Positions 42,885 to 53,154 of a stretch of DNA of 64,000 nt are shown piece by piece. The DNA is taken from positions 62,001-126,000 of the forward strand of contig JAMWFC010000028.1 in assembly GCA_027475525.1 (NCBI GenBank). Reading direction: 5' to 3'. Position numbers and translations under genes: made by a program. The stretch's first letter is position 1, and every line of letters starts with the position of its first letter. The notes under the pieces were generated by a model. That model saw only the letters and a program-made list of their open reading frames with translations, was not told the origin of the DNA and made no database searches. The DNA comes from Macrolepiota albuminosa. Its lineage: Eukaryota > Basidiomycota > Agaricomycetes > Agaricales > Agaricaceae.

Positions 42885-45180
42885 GTTCGAAATGCAATGC
42901 CGTGTTGGAGGAGATACTCTGCAATGTCCGATTCGCGAAAGCAAGAATGAAGTCTTTCGTGAAGCCGTAGTGTAAGGCAAGGATCTCAAAAATTTCCTGC
43001 TGCAGCGCAGCGATTTTCCGAGACTCATTCAATGTGGGCTTTGGATATATGAGCAACATGGGCTCTGATGATGCCGACAATGAGAGTTCAGGCAATGCTG
43101 GCGGCATGGATTCCAGTGAACTAACAGAGTGCTGGAGGGGGTGGATACGAGGTACATGAAGGCGTTCAGAGTCCAAAGATTGCTCCGCTTGTGGTGGGGG
43201 AGTAAGAGTTCTGGATAGTAGATTGTTCTTTTATGGGGGCTTGAGGCAAGTGATAGAGCCAGTTAGCTTGTCCGAAAAGCTGTAAAATTCCCTGTTGCTG
43301 TCTTCATCGCCAGGACCAAATTCTTCGCAGCAATCCCATTCATTTGAGAATGAATCGTAGCATGTCTGCGCTTGACTATACTCTCCAAGCATTTCTTCTC
43401 TATCAGCCCTGCACACTTGAACGTGACACCAGACAGTTTTGTCATCATCACTGGGAACCCATTTGAAAACTTTAGCGCTGACCATGGGCAGATGGCGCTC
43501 TCTGTTTAAGTGGGTCTGTCACTCAATAGCACTTTCATACAAGAGACACCTTGCATTGCGGGCGTCGCGAGCAGTGAAAAAGACTCCATATTCAGGCCGC
43601 TTTTCCATAGTACAGACTTCCTGTACAGGGTTGCTCAAAGCTAGTACTGCACACTGGAATTGGTCCGAAAGAGGGGCAAAATAAGCAAGGGAAGGAATCG
43701 ACATTTCTTGCATCCCCCATCGATACCATAGGGGGACGTTGTACTTCAAAAACCATTCAACAGTCAGTTGATTTGTGTTTTTACTGGTAATATCGACGAA
43801 GACGCCAGCATGTTCGGTAGTTGCAGAGAAATCACAAATCACTGACAATTGGAGCGCTTCTAATAGTTCAGGCTGAAATCCGTGGGCCAAAAGCGCTCGG
43901 TACCAGTACATATCTGTGCTGGTTTTGTTGGCTGACCTAGCTTTGGCAATAAGATGCGACAACAATCCCATCCAAACTTTGAACAATCCTTGGGATCTGT
44001 AAATTAATGTCAGCATATGTCCATGACTGTCCTCTTTCCCATGTAACCAATGGCCCAAGGAGAGAAGGGGCGCCCAACCAAGATCTTGTCAGGGGACCCC
44101 TCATTCCTTTCTTCTTTCACTCCTTATTTCTTCACTCTCCTTTCATTCACTTCCTTATTTCTTCTACCATTCTCTCATTTTGCTGTTACTACTTCTTCAA
44201 CACTATCTGTTGGTACTATTCTCAACCTTTGAGGTGCTCTGGTTCTTTAGCTATCACTCAGACAAGTGTGGGCCCTTCAGCACCGCTCCAGGCTGCTTAG
44301 ATAAGCCGGAGTTTGCCTTTCTGACTTCTAAAGTCCGGAGTTTTCCTCCCTTGTTTGCACACTTGTTTGGTTAGTCAATTTTCGAGTTTTTAAGGTTTTG
44401 TTGTACTGTACAGTTGTTTCCCACGCTTCAGAGGCCCCAGAAGCGTCCAACCTGGCATAGGGAATCCCCAGACTTGTTCTCTTTGGATCTCCCTCTGCCA
44501 GGTGAGTAGCTACCTTGATATTGTCAGTATATATTCTAATACACTTTGGATCTCCCTCTGCCAGCTGTGTGACTGAGCCACAGCCTCTAGAGGTCGCCCT
44601 TACAATCTTAAGTTCTTTGCTTATGACAGATATCGCCAGCAACAACCACCAATCCAATTTTATCCACGAGTCTTGAACTTCAGCAGGTAGGTGATACTTC
44701 TCTCGCCCTTTTTCAATGCAACGGTGTAGGTGTTTGGGCACTTTCAAAAGTTGTTCCAATAGAGGGCCGACATAACAAGGGTTATGTGGAACAAATGCAA
44801 GCCATCCAAAGGTTTCCATCCACCAATGAGGCTGAGTAAAATCTTCTTTGCTGGCGGTTTGGATGTGAAAAATAGCGCTTTCTACGCCGATTTTTGCATC
44901 AAATGGTGGGATAGGAACATGGCGGCTGGAGTTTGGGAAATAGTAGACATCTCCTTGATGGAAAGTAACAGCGCCAGAAATTTTGTCTACTCTGAAGAGC
45001 TGCATCAAGGATATAAAAAAAGTTTGTATATAGCGGCAGGACTCACTTCTGGTCCATTCTGGATTGCAATGGGACCATGCTCTATATGTTTAGGAGATAC
45101 AATTCTGCAGACAGCAACTCTAAGGATGTGATACTGAATAGGCTGGGGCAAGCCCCAAGTATGCCGAATGGTCGAAGAAA
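42885..45180 (-). pseudogene. 5' part of a host-type gene cut by the gypsy element
   Basis: Function unknown. Exons read leftward: a start region near 45130-45060 (HIEHGPIAIQNGPE, then a GTGAGT intron), FRVDKISGAVTFHQGDVYYF and THWWMETFGWLAFVP-like sequence (PHWWMETFGWLAFVPHNPCY) near 44990-44770, WVGLLSHLIAKARSANKTS-type sequence near 43960, VDITSKNTNQLTVEWFLKYN near 43780, KVFKWVPSDDDKTVWCHVQV near 43465, and finally a helix that enters the LTR at 42884. I associate this arrangement, with the PRGRAAL block of the 3' part, with a multicopy agaric family that has no described role. The gypsy element separates it from 31079-31383. Confidence 0.6.
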
Positions 45181-45507
45181 GTTACAGATTGAAGCAGGTG
45201 AAAGGGAGCAGCATGATTAACAGTGAGCTTGGGTGAACCCAGAACTCGCTATCGGCGAGCGGATGATGTCACGTGTCATTGGTCCATGGAAAGATTATAT
45301 TAATATTTGTTCTCGTTCACTTCTTCCACGCAAAACATATATACAATTATGAGCGTTATTAAACATCTTCGATACGTATATCAATTGATGTAGTTGAGAA
45401 AACATGACATTAAAAACAAAATCGGCTTCTAAAACCTCGAAGTTCCAGCCCTGGACAAACGTGCTTGATTCAGACCTTCTGGTGGCCGAACTCGATTGCT
45501 GAGATGG
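45181..45507. other. Intergenic spacer with one palindromic motif
   Basis: At about 45227-45252 there is a single copy of the near-palindrome GAGCTTGGGTGAACCCAG also found three times at 22.2 kb. Otherwise AT-rich and without a gene. Confidence 0.5.
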
Positions 45508-48500
45508 TTAAACAGGACCATCGCCTGCAGCCATTTTCTTGAGAATCCTCTTAGCAGTTCCCTCTTCTTCCTGTTCTGCATGGCGCTTTGTTGACCCTGA
45601 TACAGATGTGAAGGCATCTGCCGGCAATACTTCGCCTTGCTGTTTACCAAGGGATACAATTGCCCTCTCAAAGATCTTGATAAATGAATCACAGGCGTCG
45701 GCCAGGAGAAAACGGGTTTTCTTGTCTCCTTGAATCAAGTCATGTGGAAAAGCGGGGTATAATGCACGCCACAAGTCTTTTATAACGGTTCGAAGAACTT
45801 GAAAACGGGGAGAGATATAATCGAGAACAAGATGTTCCAATCCGAAGTGTAGCTGGCCAGCTTTTAGACAACCTAGATCTTGAAAGCTGCCGTCGCCAAA
45901 GAACCAAGCAGCAATGGGAGCGTATCGTTTAGCCTTCTTAAACAAGCCATCTTTGTAAATTTCGACTGGGTTTATGTCCTGATACTGGGTGCAAAGGTAG
46001 AGAAGGACATAGACAAGACTTTCAAGATCAAACCCAACTGTGTGCGTTGATCCCCACAACAACAGGGGTATGGCCATGAAAGGCGCCGTGCCCTAAATCA
46101 GAGATATATGTTAAATTATACAAGGATGATGTCAACACGACTTACGGTACGAATTGTGTTTTTGCCGGTATTTGGGGATGAAACTGTAATAGGCAACTGT
46201 TGTTCATGAAAGCGCGTCTGAGGAATGTCATGTAAATCCTGGAGTAGACTCCTTTCGGATGAGACACCAGCCGAGAAGGATGAGTGACCATCAATCCCAC
46301 GCGGATGTAGTTGGGGAACGGGAGAGCCAGAATTGACAGGAGTTTGATCAGTGTCCTCCTCGTCAGTATCATGGCAATGCGCTTCTTCAGTTATCGACTG
46401 TGTATGGATAGTTTGAGTAGAACGGCGCTCATAGTTGCTGCGAGGAAGATGACCGTGAGCAGAGGAATCAGTGTCCATCTCCAGGCTGCTTTCCCTTTCT
46501 TGAGGATGAAGGTCACTTGCATCCTGATAGGCATAGGACGCCTGTAAAGGACCCTATTGATGAGAGCCGCAGGCACTGTTTCTATTACTTTCAATAAATG
46601 CGGCATAGTCGAAGTCGATGAGGATTCTGGGTCGACATTGATGTTCAAGTCGTATTATCCCTGCAGCATTTCCCTCAGAATAAAATTCTTTTATTTCTTG
46701 TTCGGTAAGTGGTGCGTTTCGAATCATTATGTTTGCAAAGGAAATATCACGATGAACACGGTTATGATCTTTTAAGAATTTAATTGCTAGAGTGGACAAG
46801 TTTCAGTAAATGAAATCAAAAAATGATTCAGCCTACCAAAACAGATGTCGAGAAAAACACCCATCAGTTCAATCAGGAATTGGACGTTTGAGAGCTTCAC
46901 ACAAACAGGTGATATGACCAATCACCGCCGTGCTCTGGTCTCTGGTGAATCGTAGCTGAAAAGCACCGTACAAATAACAGAAGTCTTTGTGACTACTGCA
47001 TAACATATGGGTTTGGGAATGAATGGGCAAAAGCCATCTTTGTGAAGTTCTTGGAGGTAGTGACTTTCATTATGCCTTCGGCCAGAGAGGATCCACAAAT
47101 CCTTCATAATCGCCTGCTTTTGGTCTGGGGTTTCAACAGCCCAGACTCACGTAGCGCACCCAAAGAGGGCCTGGGACTTGAATATTTCCGATTTCACAAT
47201 GAATGTATGATCACACAAAATGGTGGAGAGGTTCGAAGAAATATTCTGTTTAAGATCCTGCTTGTCGCTGGCTATAATATATTGTTGCTTGATTTTTTTG
47301 GTCAAGTCCATAAAATAGATATCATCGGGCGGTGTGATCGTACTCTTTTCAACGCCATTCTTCCACCGTGGTACAAATTTTTTTTTTGAATACCGCACCC
47401 AAAAATTAGGCCCGCCGCCTTCTTTCAGAAATCTCTATACAACATATAGCGGACGCAGACATTCAAAACAATCTAAGACACTTACCCTGCCACTTGGAAC
47501 CTCTCGCGTCATTGTAGAATCCAATCCCAGTATAGTCAACGGACCGAACGTAAGACAAAGAAGAACCCTAACCAGTTCTTCAGTGTTTCCTTCATATGTG
47601 AGCGGTCCGATGTTTATCTTCCCCTGCCTATCAATAATATGCAGATACCACTGATCCCTATATAAACTCAGGGAGGTAGAGTACACGCGATCCCCTTGGA
47701 TGTAATGCATCAAAACATTGGGTGATTGAATTATAAAGACTCATATACATACCTTGGGAGTAGAGCATGAGATATGACTTACAGTCTATCCCTTCTGTCA
47801 TGGTTTTGGTCGGACCTGTCGAGATGGACGTCTCCGCCAATGCGAGAACATCCGGCCAGAAGATACTACTATCATCATAGGCACCGGATATCGGATGAGA
47901 TTTGACAAGGACAATGTCGGGTTTTGCACGCCATGGGCCTGCGATGGTGATTTCGTTACTCTTTCCTCCAGTCCAATAGCGGTCAGGAGGAGAGAGGTGA
48001 GAAGAAAATCCCGGACATTCATACGCAGCAATAGCGATGGTATTGAAATAGTCGGCAATGTGCCTTTCGCTCTCCAGACAACCTATGGCGTGAATACGGC
48101 CCTCATGAAAGATATGACTGTTGTTCTTGATAAAATCTTGGACGTTGAAGGATTGATCCAAAACGAAGACGCTTGACAAGAAGGAGATAGGAGCCTCAAT
48201 CTGTTTCATGTCTGGTTTGAGTCGCATATGAAGATCTGGAAGTACTATCCATGTTTGGTTGTCGTCCGAATGATAGCTATGAAACTTGGAGGTGAATATG
48301 TCGGAGCTACCAAGAAATTGGAGGCCACTATAGCAAGTAATGTTAATTAATACTCAGTGGGTGTTATATGTCCAATCACTTACTGGTTATTTGGCGGCGG
48401 AGAGAGCACTGGTGGCAGAGTAGCCTCTTCATCAACGTACAAATTTTGATTCGCGGCCAAATGATTCTGGATGGAGAGCATGGCATCCTCCCAAAACTCG

Positions 48501-48544
48501 TCATATGGGTATGGGTATGGGACTAATGGAAAGTCCAGAGCCAT
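45508..48544 (-). CDS. FunK1-type fungal protein kinase
   Basis: FunK1 kinases are a basidiomycete-expanded family of putative Ser/Thr kinases of unknown substrate. The gene runs leftward from ATG 48544 (MALDFPLVPYPYP). The N-terminal domain shows ESERHIADYFNTIAIAAYEC, AKPDIVLVKSHP and YIQGDRVYSTSLSLYRDQWY. The catalytic loop is VHRDISFANIMIRN near 46750, followed by ILIDFDYAAFIE, a DFG-like segment with a Tyr after Asp, and then PLLLWGSTHTVGFDLESLVY near 46050. A C-terminal helical part and the polar tail KRHAEQEEEGTAKRI end at 45508. Numerous short introns separate these blocks. The glycine-loop/Lys exon (about 47400-47150) is the least certain. I see no unambiguous lesion, but a frame change in one of the poorly resolved exons cannot be excluded. 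Confidence 0.75.
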
Positions 48545-49187
48545 AATATGTATAAGCAAAAGACAGGTGAGCATGTTGTATTGTTGTATGTAGTCTGTTA
48601 TGAACAGAACTCTGGTCCGAAGGCGAACCCCAATTGATATCGATCGTCGCTCCTTGAGCGCGCTATTGCCAAAATGTCATAAGGCCCCGGCCATGCATGC
48701 CTCCCTTTTTTGACGTTAAGAAGACATTATCTGCACCTACGCCCACTAAATCAGCCGTTATCATCACTATCTACTATCTGATTGTCAGCTGAGCTGGTCT
48801 TTAGCATGTAGTGGCTGAATAACCAACGTTATCTGGAAAAACAACATGTAAGAAGAGTCGTATGCCAAAAGGAAATGTGTCACTTCTCTGTCACCTTTTC
48901 CTTTCAAAAATGGCATTTTGCGTTGTCATACGTCCTTTTGTTGAGAGACGTGTGCACTGAAAATGGCGTGACACATCTCGTCTAAGGAAAAAGTTTTGGA
49001 GGGTCGATTGGTCCAAGTTTTGGCTGCCAAAAGTGTGGCTGTGCATGAATCAACAAGTCGACACTTTTGCACTGCCACATAAGGTGATTGGCGACGTCGA
49101 AAATCTCAGCCATCACCGACGTGTCATAGAAGTTACATGTTACCACACTCAATGTATTGTGGATTGTTTAGTCTACTAATACTCTAT
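48545..49187. other. Intergenic region
   Basis: No gene. The segment 48840-49110 contains GTGTCAC and AAAAGT motifs in both orientations and a stretch (GTGGCTGTGCATGAATCAAC) similar to the GC-rich core near 20250. It may be a decayed small element. Confidence 0.4.
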
Positions 49188-50030
49188 TTAATCAGTCAGC
49201 ATATTTTGTGAGATAAGTCCTGGGTTCATGATGATCGAGCCTTCTTTTCTGTAAAACTGGTGAGCTATGGTTAGAAGTGTTCTGATGCAGAACTTGCCTC
49301 TGGACGAAGAATTGTCAGATCGGCATCTCTTCAAACCTGGATTAATTGCACCATCATGAGATTGACTTCCCTCCGTTTGAAAGTCCAAATTGTCCATATT
49401 GAGGCTTGACTCGTTTGAGATGGGTTCGTCCTTTGCGTGTTGTAGGAAGGTGTTCGAACAACTTTCGAGCAAGGAGATGCCCATAGCTTTCGCACACCGC
49501 CAGTCCCCAAAAACACAACCATCTGCATGTTCTCCGAGATTTAAAACACAATTAGCAAAGACAATTGGAGGAGAGCAAAACATTTGCCATATGCAGTGTT
49601 AGATGAACCTTCACCTTCCCAGGAAAATTTACGATGTGTAATAGGCATAGCCTTCAACTGGTTATAAGCTTCCCAAGCAGGTCCTCCTCTCAAACACCAA
49701 TCAATGTCCCTCGCAACGTCTTGAGGCCTCACTTCATTGCGGTGCTCGTTTAACCCTACGTCATAGGCTAAATTCTTATATATCATGAGAAGACGAACGT
49801 GGTGGACGAGGAATGGGGCGAATAGCTTTTCATATGCACCGACTCCCGTGTAGGTCACACCATCGCGAGTAAATAGATGCCTCCCTAAGAACCACTCCAA
49901 TAGTTTTCTAGCACGAGAGCGATTCTTGATAGCTGCTTTCATGGCTTCAGGGAGCTTGAGGCAAACGTAATACCAATGGACCAGGCCACTGTACAACTCG
50001 AAATACAAGCAGAGATAAAAGATGGACAGA
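49188..50030 (-). CDS. Unrecognised gene, possibly 5'-truncated
   Basis: I do not recognise the family. From about 50030 leftward one frame reads LYFELYSGLVHWYYVCLKLP, EAMKAAIKNRSRARKLLEWF, LFAPFLVHHVRLLMIYKNLA and HRKFSWEGEGSSNTAYGK. It then appears to splice (near 49590-49550) into a second frame with GVFGDWRCAKAMGISLLES-type sequence and a polar Ser/Asp-rich stretch, ending at 49188. The first part is helix-rich with aromatic residues and no membrane-length segment. No good start is visible upstream, and the sequence changes character near 50050-50150, so the gene may be broken by whatever lies to the right. Confidence in exact exons is low. Confidence 0.4.
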
Positions 50031-50049
50031 GCCCCACTCCATGTTAAAG

Positions 50050-51420
50050 GATCTGGCAGATGAGTCGCGATAGGAACTGAAACCTCCTTATTGGCATTGC
50101 TTTATAATCAATATCTATCAGACACTTACAGTCAGAAGGACAGGGTAGGGCATCACAACGGTACGTGTCATACGTTGTACGGGAGCCCGCTTTGTGCTGT
50201 ACCATACGTGTCCAGCGGAGTCCGCTACACTGGAGCGGAGCAGTCCCCACAGTGCCATAGAATACAGAGCTGTGGACATGTCACAATGTGCTGTATGACA
50301 CGGTCCAGTGGATCAATAAAAGGCGGGCACACACATGCGCACGCAGGCCTGGCGGATGCCAGCGGACACTAGCGGACGTCAATGTGCATCAGCGGCCGCC
50401 GGCGGGCATCAGCACATGAGTGAAAACCTCCTCCATTGGCGGACTTCATGGCATGAATAAACCCTCCTCGAGGTTCCCCACTTCCCTCCCCTCTCCATTC
50501 CTCCCCGCAATAACTCAAGGCTGCGCATCTCCCCTTCCATCCTTTTCCCACCCCTGATGCCAGCGTACGTCCACAAAAGGGCCCTGCAAATCTACGCAGG
50601 CCTATGCAAGCCACTAGCGGACATCTACGCAAACATACGTCGACGGACTCAAACCTACGTGGGCCCTCCCAGGCCTGCGCAGGGCACCAGTGGACATCCA
50701 CAGAGGCCTACACAGGTCCATGGAGTCTGGTTGGACCAAGGGAAAAAGGAAACTTCATCTTGCCTGCTGTATGCCTGTGGGGGGGAATCGAACCCCCAGC
50801 CTTGAGAAAGCCTCCAGCAACGGAACACACATTTAACCGTTGCACCACAGGTCCGTTACTAACGGATAGATTCAAAGGTCGGATAACACAATGAACAGAC
50901 GCCCACCTACGTTTCTGCAGGTTCCCGTATGGATTTTTTGAGGTGGAAGGGGGGTGGCATACCTCCCAAAAGAGTTTTTGTGGCCTGAAAGGGGCGTTGG
51001 CATCAGCAGCCATCAGCTGGCCATCAGCTGGCATCTGTCGGAGTTCGTTGGCAGCCATTGTGACCTGCTGGCATCCGTCATGCATCCGTCGGCATCCACC
51101 GGATATCCGCTGGTATCCGTTGGCAACCCCCAGCATTGTCTGGCATCAGGGTGGGAGAGAAAGAAACGGGGTGCGTGGGTGTCCACCGCATGGGGTGGCA
51201 TCTCGGAGAGCATGGGGGGTGACAGAAGAGGGATGGGGATGGGGAGAAAGAGGGGGAAGGGGGAAGGGGAGGAGCGTGGGTGTCTGCTGGTACACCAGTG
51301 GACGTAGCAGACATCGGACATCAGGTCAGGGGGAAGGAGGGAAGCGGGGTGCATGTGGTGGACGGGGGTGGCATGTGAGGTAGTGTGGGAAGTGGAGAGG
51401 ATGGCACTGGGGAGAAAGAG
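50050..51420. other. GC-rich, low-complexity spacer left of the KDZ element
   Basis: No gene. Many short direct repeats of AGCGGAC, GGCATC and GCTGGCATC types (50370-50420 and 51000-51150), and GGGGA-rich purine runs (51230-51440). Near 50157-50306 two GTGTCATAC-like motifs face each other. The right inverted repeat of the KDZ element runs to the window end, so this spacer may itself be part of the left inverted repeat. Confidence 0.5.
50773..50853 (-). tRNA. tRNA-like sequence with intact A and B boxes
   Basis: On the minus strand: acceptor CCTGTG pairing with CACAGG at the other end, A box TGGTGCAACGG, and a perfect T-arm GGGGGTTCGATTCCCCC. The anticodon stem is not clear; the interior is long (81 nt overall), which could mean an intron or a long variable arm. 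It is the best preserved of the tRNA-like sequences here. I do not assign an amino acid. Confidence 0.45.
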
Positions 51421-51533
51421 GGGAAAGGGCGGAAGAGGGTGCGTGAGTGTCCGCTGTCTGCTGGCATGCCAGCGGACGGTAGTGGATGGTAGCTGATGTC
51501 GGCATGTGAGCCAGCTGATGTCAGTAGTGCAAC

Positions 51534-51612
51534 CAGTCCTAGTGGTTCAGTGGAATATTCATTTATTGATATTCAATATTGTGTACAGTGGTGGATTCTA
51601 CTCCTACTTCAC
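51534..51612 (+). ncRNA. tRNA-like unit 1
   Basis: A box TAGTGGTTCAGTGG is intact; the B box is decayed (GGATTCTACTCC). About 79 nt. Its inverted partner is 63807-63884. Confidence 0.5.
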
Positions 51613-51993
51613 CTTAACAGGGACTAATGCTGTGTTTTTATATGGGTGCATTTTTGCTCTACATATACATCGTACTGACCTGTAGTATGCGCCTGTGGTA
51701 GTAGATCTAACCAAAACTCTAGCAATTACTGAAGCGGAATAGGATGGAGGAGTTGACACATGAGATCATTCTAGTTCACATGACAAGTGACAATACACTA
51801 GGGCTGACTACCTTTTTTTACAAAGACCAGCACAAAGGTAGCCCGCCACAGTGTATTATCAACTGGTCATGAGCACTGGAATGACCACATGCGCGAACTC
51901 GTCCATCTTATGCCACTGCAGAAATCTCTGGAGTTTTCAACAGATCAAATTCATGACGCTAGCGGACGTCAGCGGCCTGCTGCTATTATATAA

Positions 51994-52076
51994 TGTGAAC
52001 TAGTGGGAGTCGAACCCACTTCTTGTGCACAATATGAAATATCAATTGATGAATATTCCATTGTACCACAGACGCT
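51994..52076 (-). ncRNA. tRNA-like unit 2
   Basis: On the minus strand: A box TGGTACAATGG and B box GGTTCGACTCC, both intact. Partner of 63411-63490 in the opposite inverted repeat. Confidence 0.55.
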
Positions 52077-52292
52077 TGCTACAAGTCAGGACGGTGTTCA
52101 TGTAGTGCACAAACGGACCCATATAGAATTTGAACGGATAGAGATTTTACTGCAACTGGTGCATCTGTATTGAATTGACAATATTAGACTGATATTTATT
52201 TACACCATAGAAGTATACAGGAAAGAGGAAAACCATGGTTTGTAGCAGAATATTAGACTGATATTGATTTACACCATAGCATTATACATGAA

Positions 52293-52371
52293 GCGTCTGT
52301 GGTGTAGTGGAATATTTCCAATTGGTATCCCTTGTATCTTGCAATAGGTGGGTTCGACTCCTCCTAGTGCA
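52293..52371 (+). ncRNA. tRNA-like unit 3
   Basis: GCGTCTGTGGTGTAGTGG start, as in glycine-type tRNAs; A box TGGTGTAGTGG; B box GGTTCGACTCC; ends TAGTGCA. 79 nt. Confidence 0.55.
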
Positions 52372-52451
52372 TTGACATCGAACTCAAAAATTTTTGACCA
52401 CACACAGAATATTAGACTGATGTTTATTTACATCATAGCAATGTATAGCAA

Positions 52452-52530
52452 GCATCGGTGGTCTAGTGGAATATTATCTATTGGTCTTTATTATATCTTG
52501 CAGTAGACGGGTTTGATTCCTACTAGTGCA
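52452..52530 (+). ncRNA. tRNA-like unit 4
   Basis: A box TGGTCTAGTGG; B box GGTTTGATTCC; ends TAGTGCA. Acceptor pairing is only partial, so it is likely a pseudo-tRNA. Confidence 0.5.
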
Positions 52531-52664
52531 TTTATATCAAACTGTTTAGAATTTTTGACCTGCTTAGCTAATTGTTATTTACTACACAGTATGATAAACA
52601 AAGTAAGGTCCTAATTTAAACATAGTGACATGATATCTATTTAGACTATAGCAGTGTACAGTAA

Positions 52665-52744
52665 GCATCGATAATCTAGTGGAATATTATCCATTGGTCT
52701 CCATTGTGTGTTGCAGTAGGTGGGTTCAACTCCTGCTTGGTGCA
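52665..52744 (+). ncRNA. tRNA-like unit 5
   Basis: A box degraded (ATAATCTAGTGG); B box GGTTCAACTCC; lies in the first 215-bp tandem unit. Confidence 0.45.
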
Positions 52745-52879
52745 ATAAACATTAAAACGTTTGCAATTTTTGACCTGCTTAGCTAATTGTTATTTACTAC
52801 ACAGTATAATAAACAAAGTAAGGTCCTAATTTAAACAGAGTGACATGATATCTATTTAGACTATAGCAGTGTACAGTAA

Positions 52880-52959
52880 GCATTGATGGTCTAGTGGAAT
52901 ATTATCCATTGGTGTTCATTGTGTGTTGCAGTAGGTGGGTTCGACTCCTGCTTAGTGCA
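52880..52959 (+). ncRNA. tRNA-like unit 6
   Basis: A box TGGTCTAGTGG and B box GGTTCGACTCC intact; lies in the second 215-bp tandem unit. Confidence 0.5.
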
Positions 52960-53154
52960 ATAAACATTAAGACGTTTGCAATTTTTGACCTGCTTAGCTA
53001 ATTGTTATTTACTAAACTGTAAGATAAACAAAGTAAGGTTTTGTCAAGCAATAAATCAAACTTCTTTTGTAATTTAAACAGGGTCACATGATATCTATTT
53101 TCAGAACTTGCTTCGTGTAAAGTTCTCGTCCGTTTCTTTAATCCTCCATCCGCC

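Larger units (their letters stand above)
51421..52076 (+). repeat. Left inverted repeat (visible part)
   Basis: Matches the reverse complement of 63411-64000. The outer 190 bases align closely (only scattered substitutions in 51440-51614). Further in, blocks such as GCCACTGCAGAAATCTCTGG and CTAGCGGAC..TCAGCGGCCTGCTGCT are shared with indels between them. Contains two tRNA-like units. Confidence 0.8.
52561..53020. repeat. 215-bp tandem repeat carrying tRNA-like units
   Basis: TGCTTAGCTAATTGTTATTT occurs at 52561, 52776 and 52991, spacing 215 each time. Two full units, each with one tRNA-like sequence, and the start of a third. Confidence 0.9.

Noticed and set aside
44050..44374. Small plus-strand membrane ORFs
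   Set aside because: Pyrimidine-rich intron or intergenic sequence gives Phe/Leu/Ser-rich frames; no gene support.
50157..50306. MITE with GTGTCATAC ends
   Set aside because: The inverted similarity is only about nine bases with mismatches around it, and no target duplication was found.
52293..52959. CRISPR-like array
   Set aside because: The repeats are tRNA-like, 79-80 nt, with irregular or 215-bp spacing, and the genome is eukaryotic.
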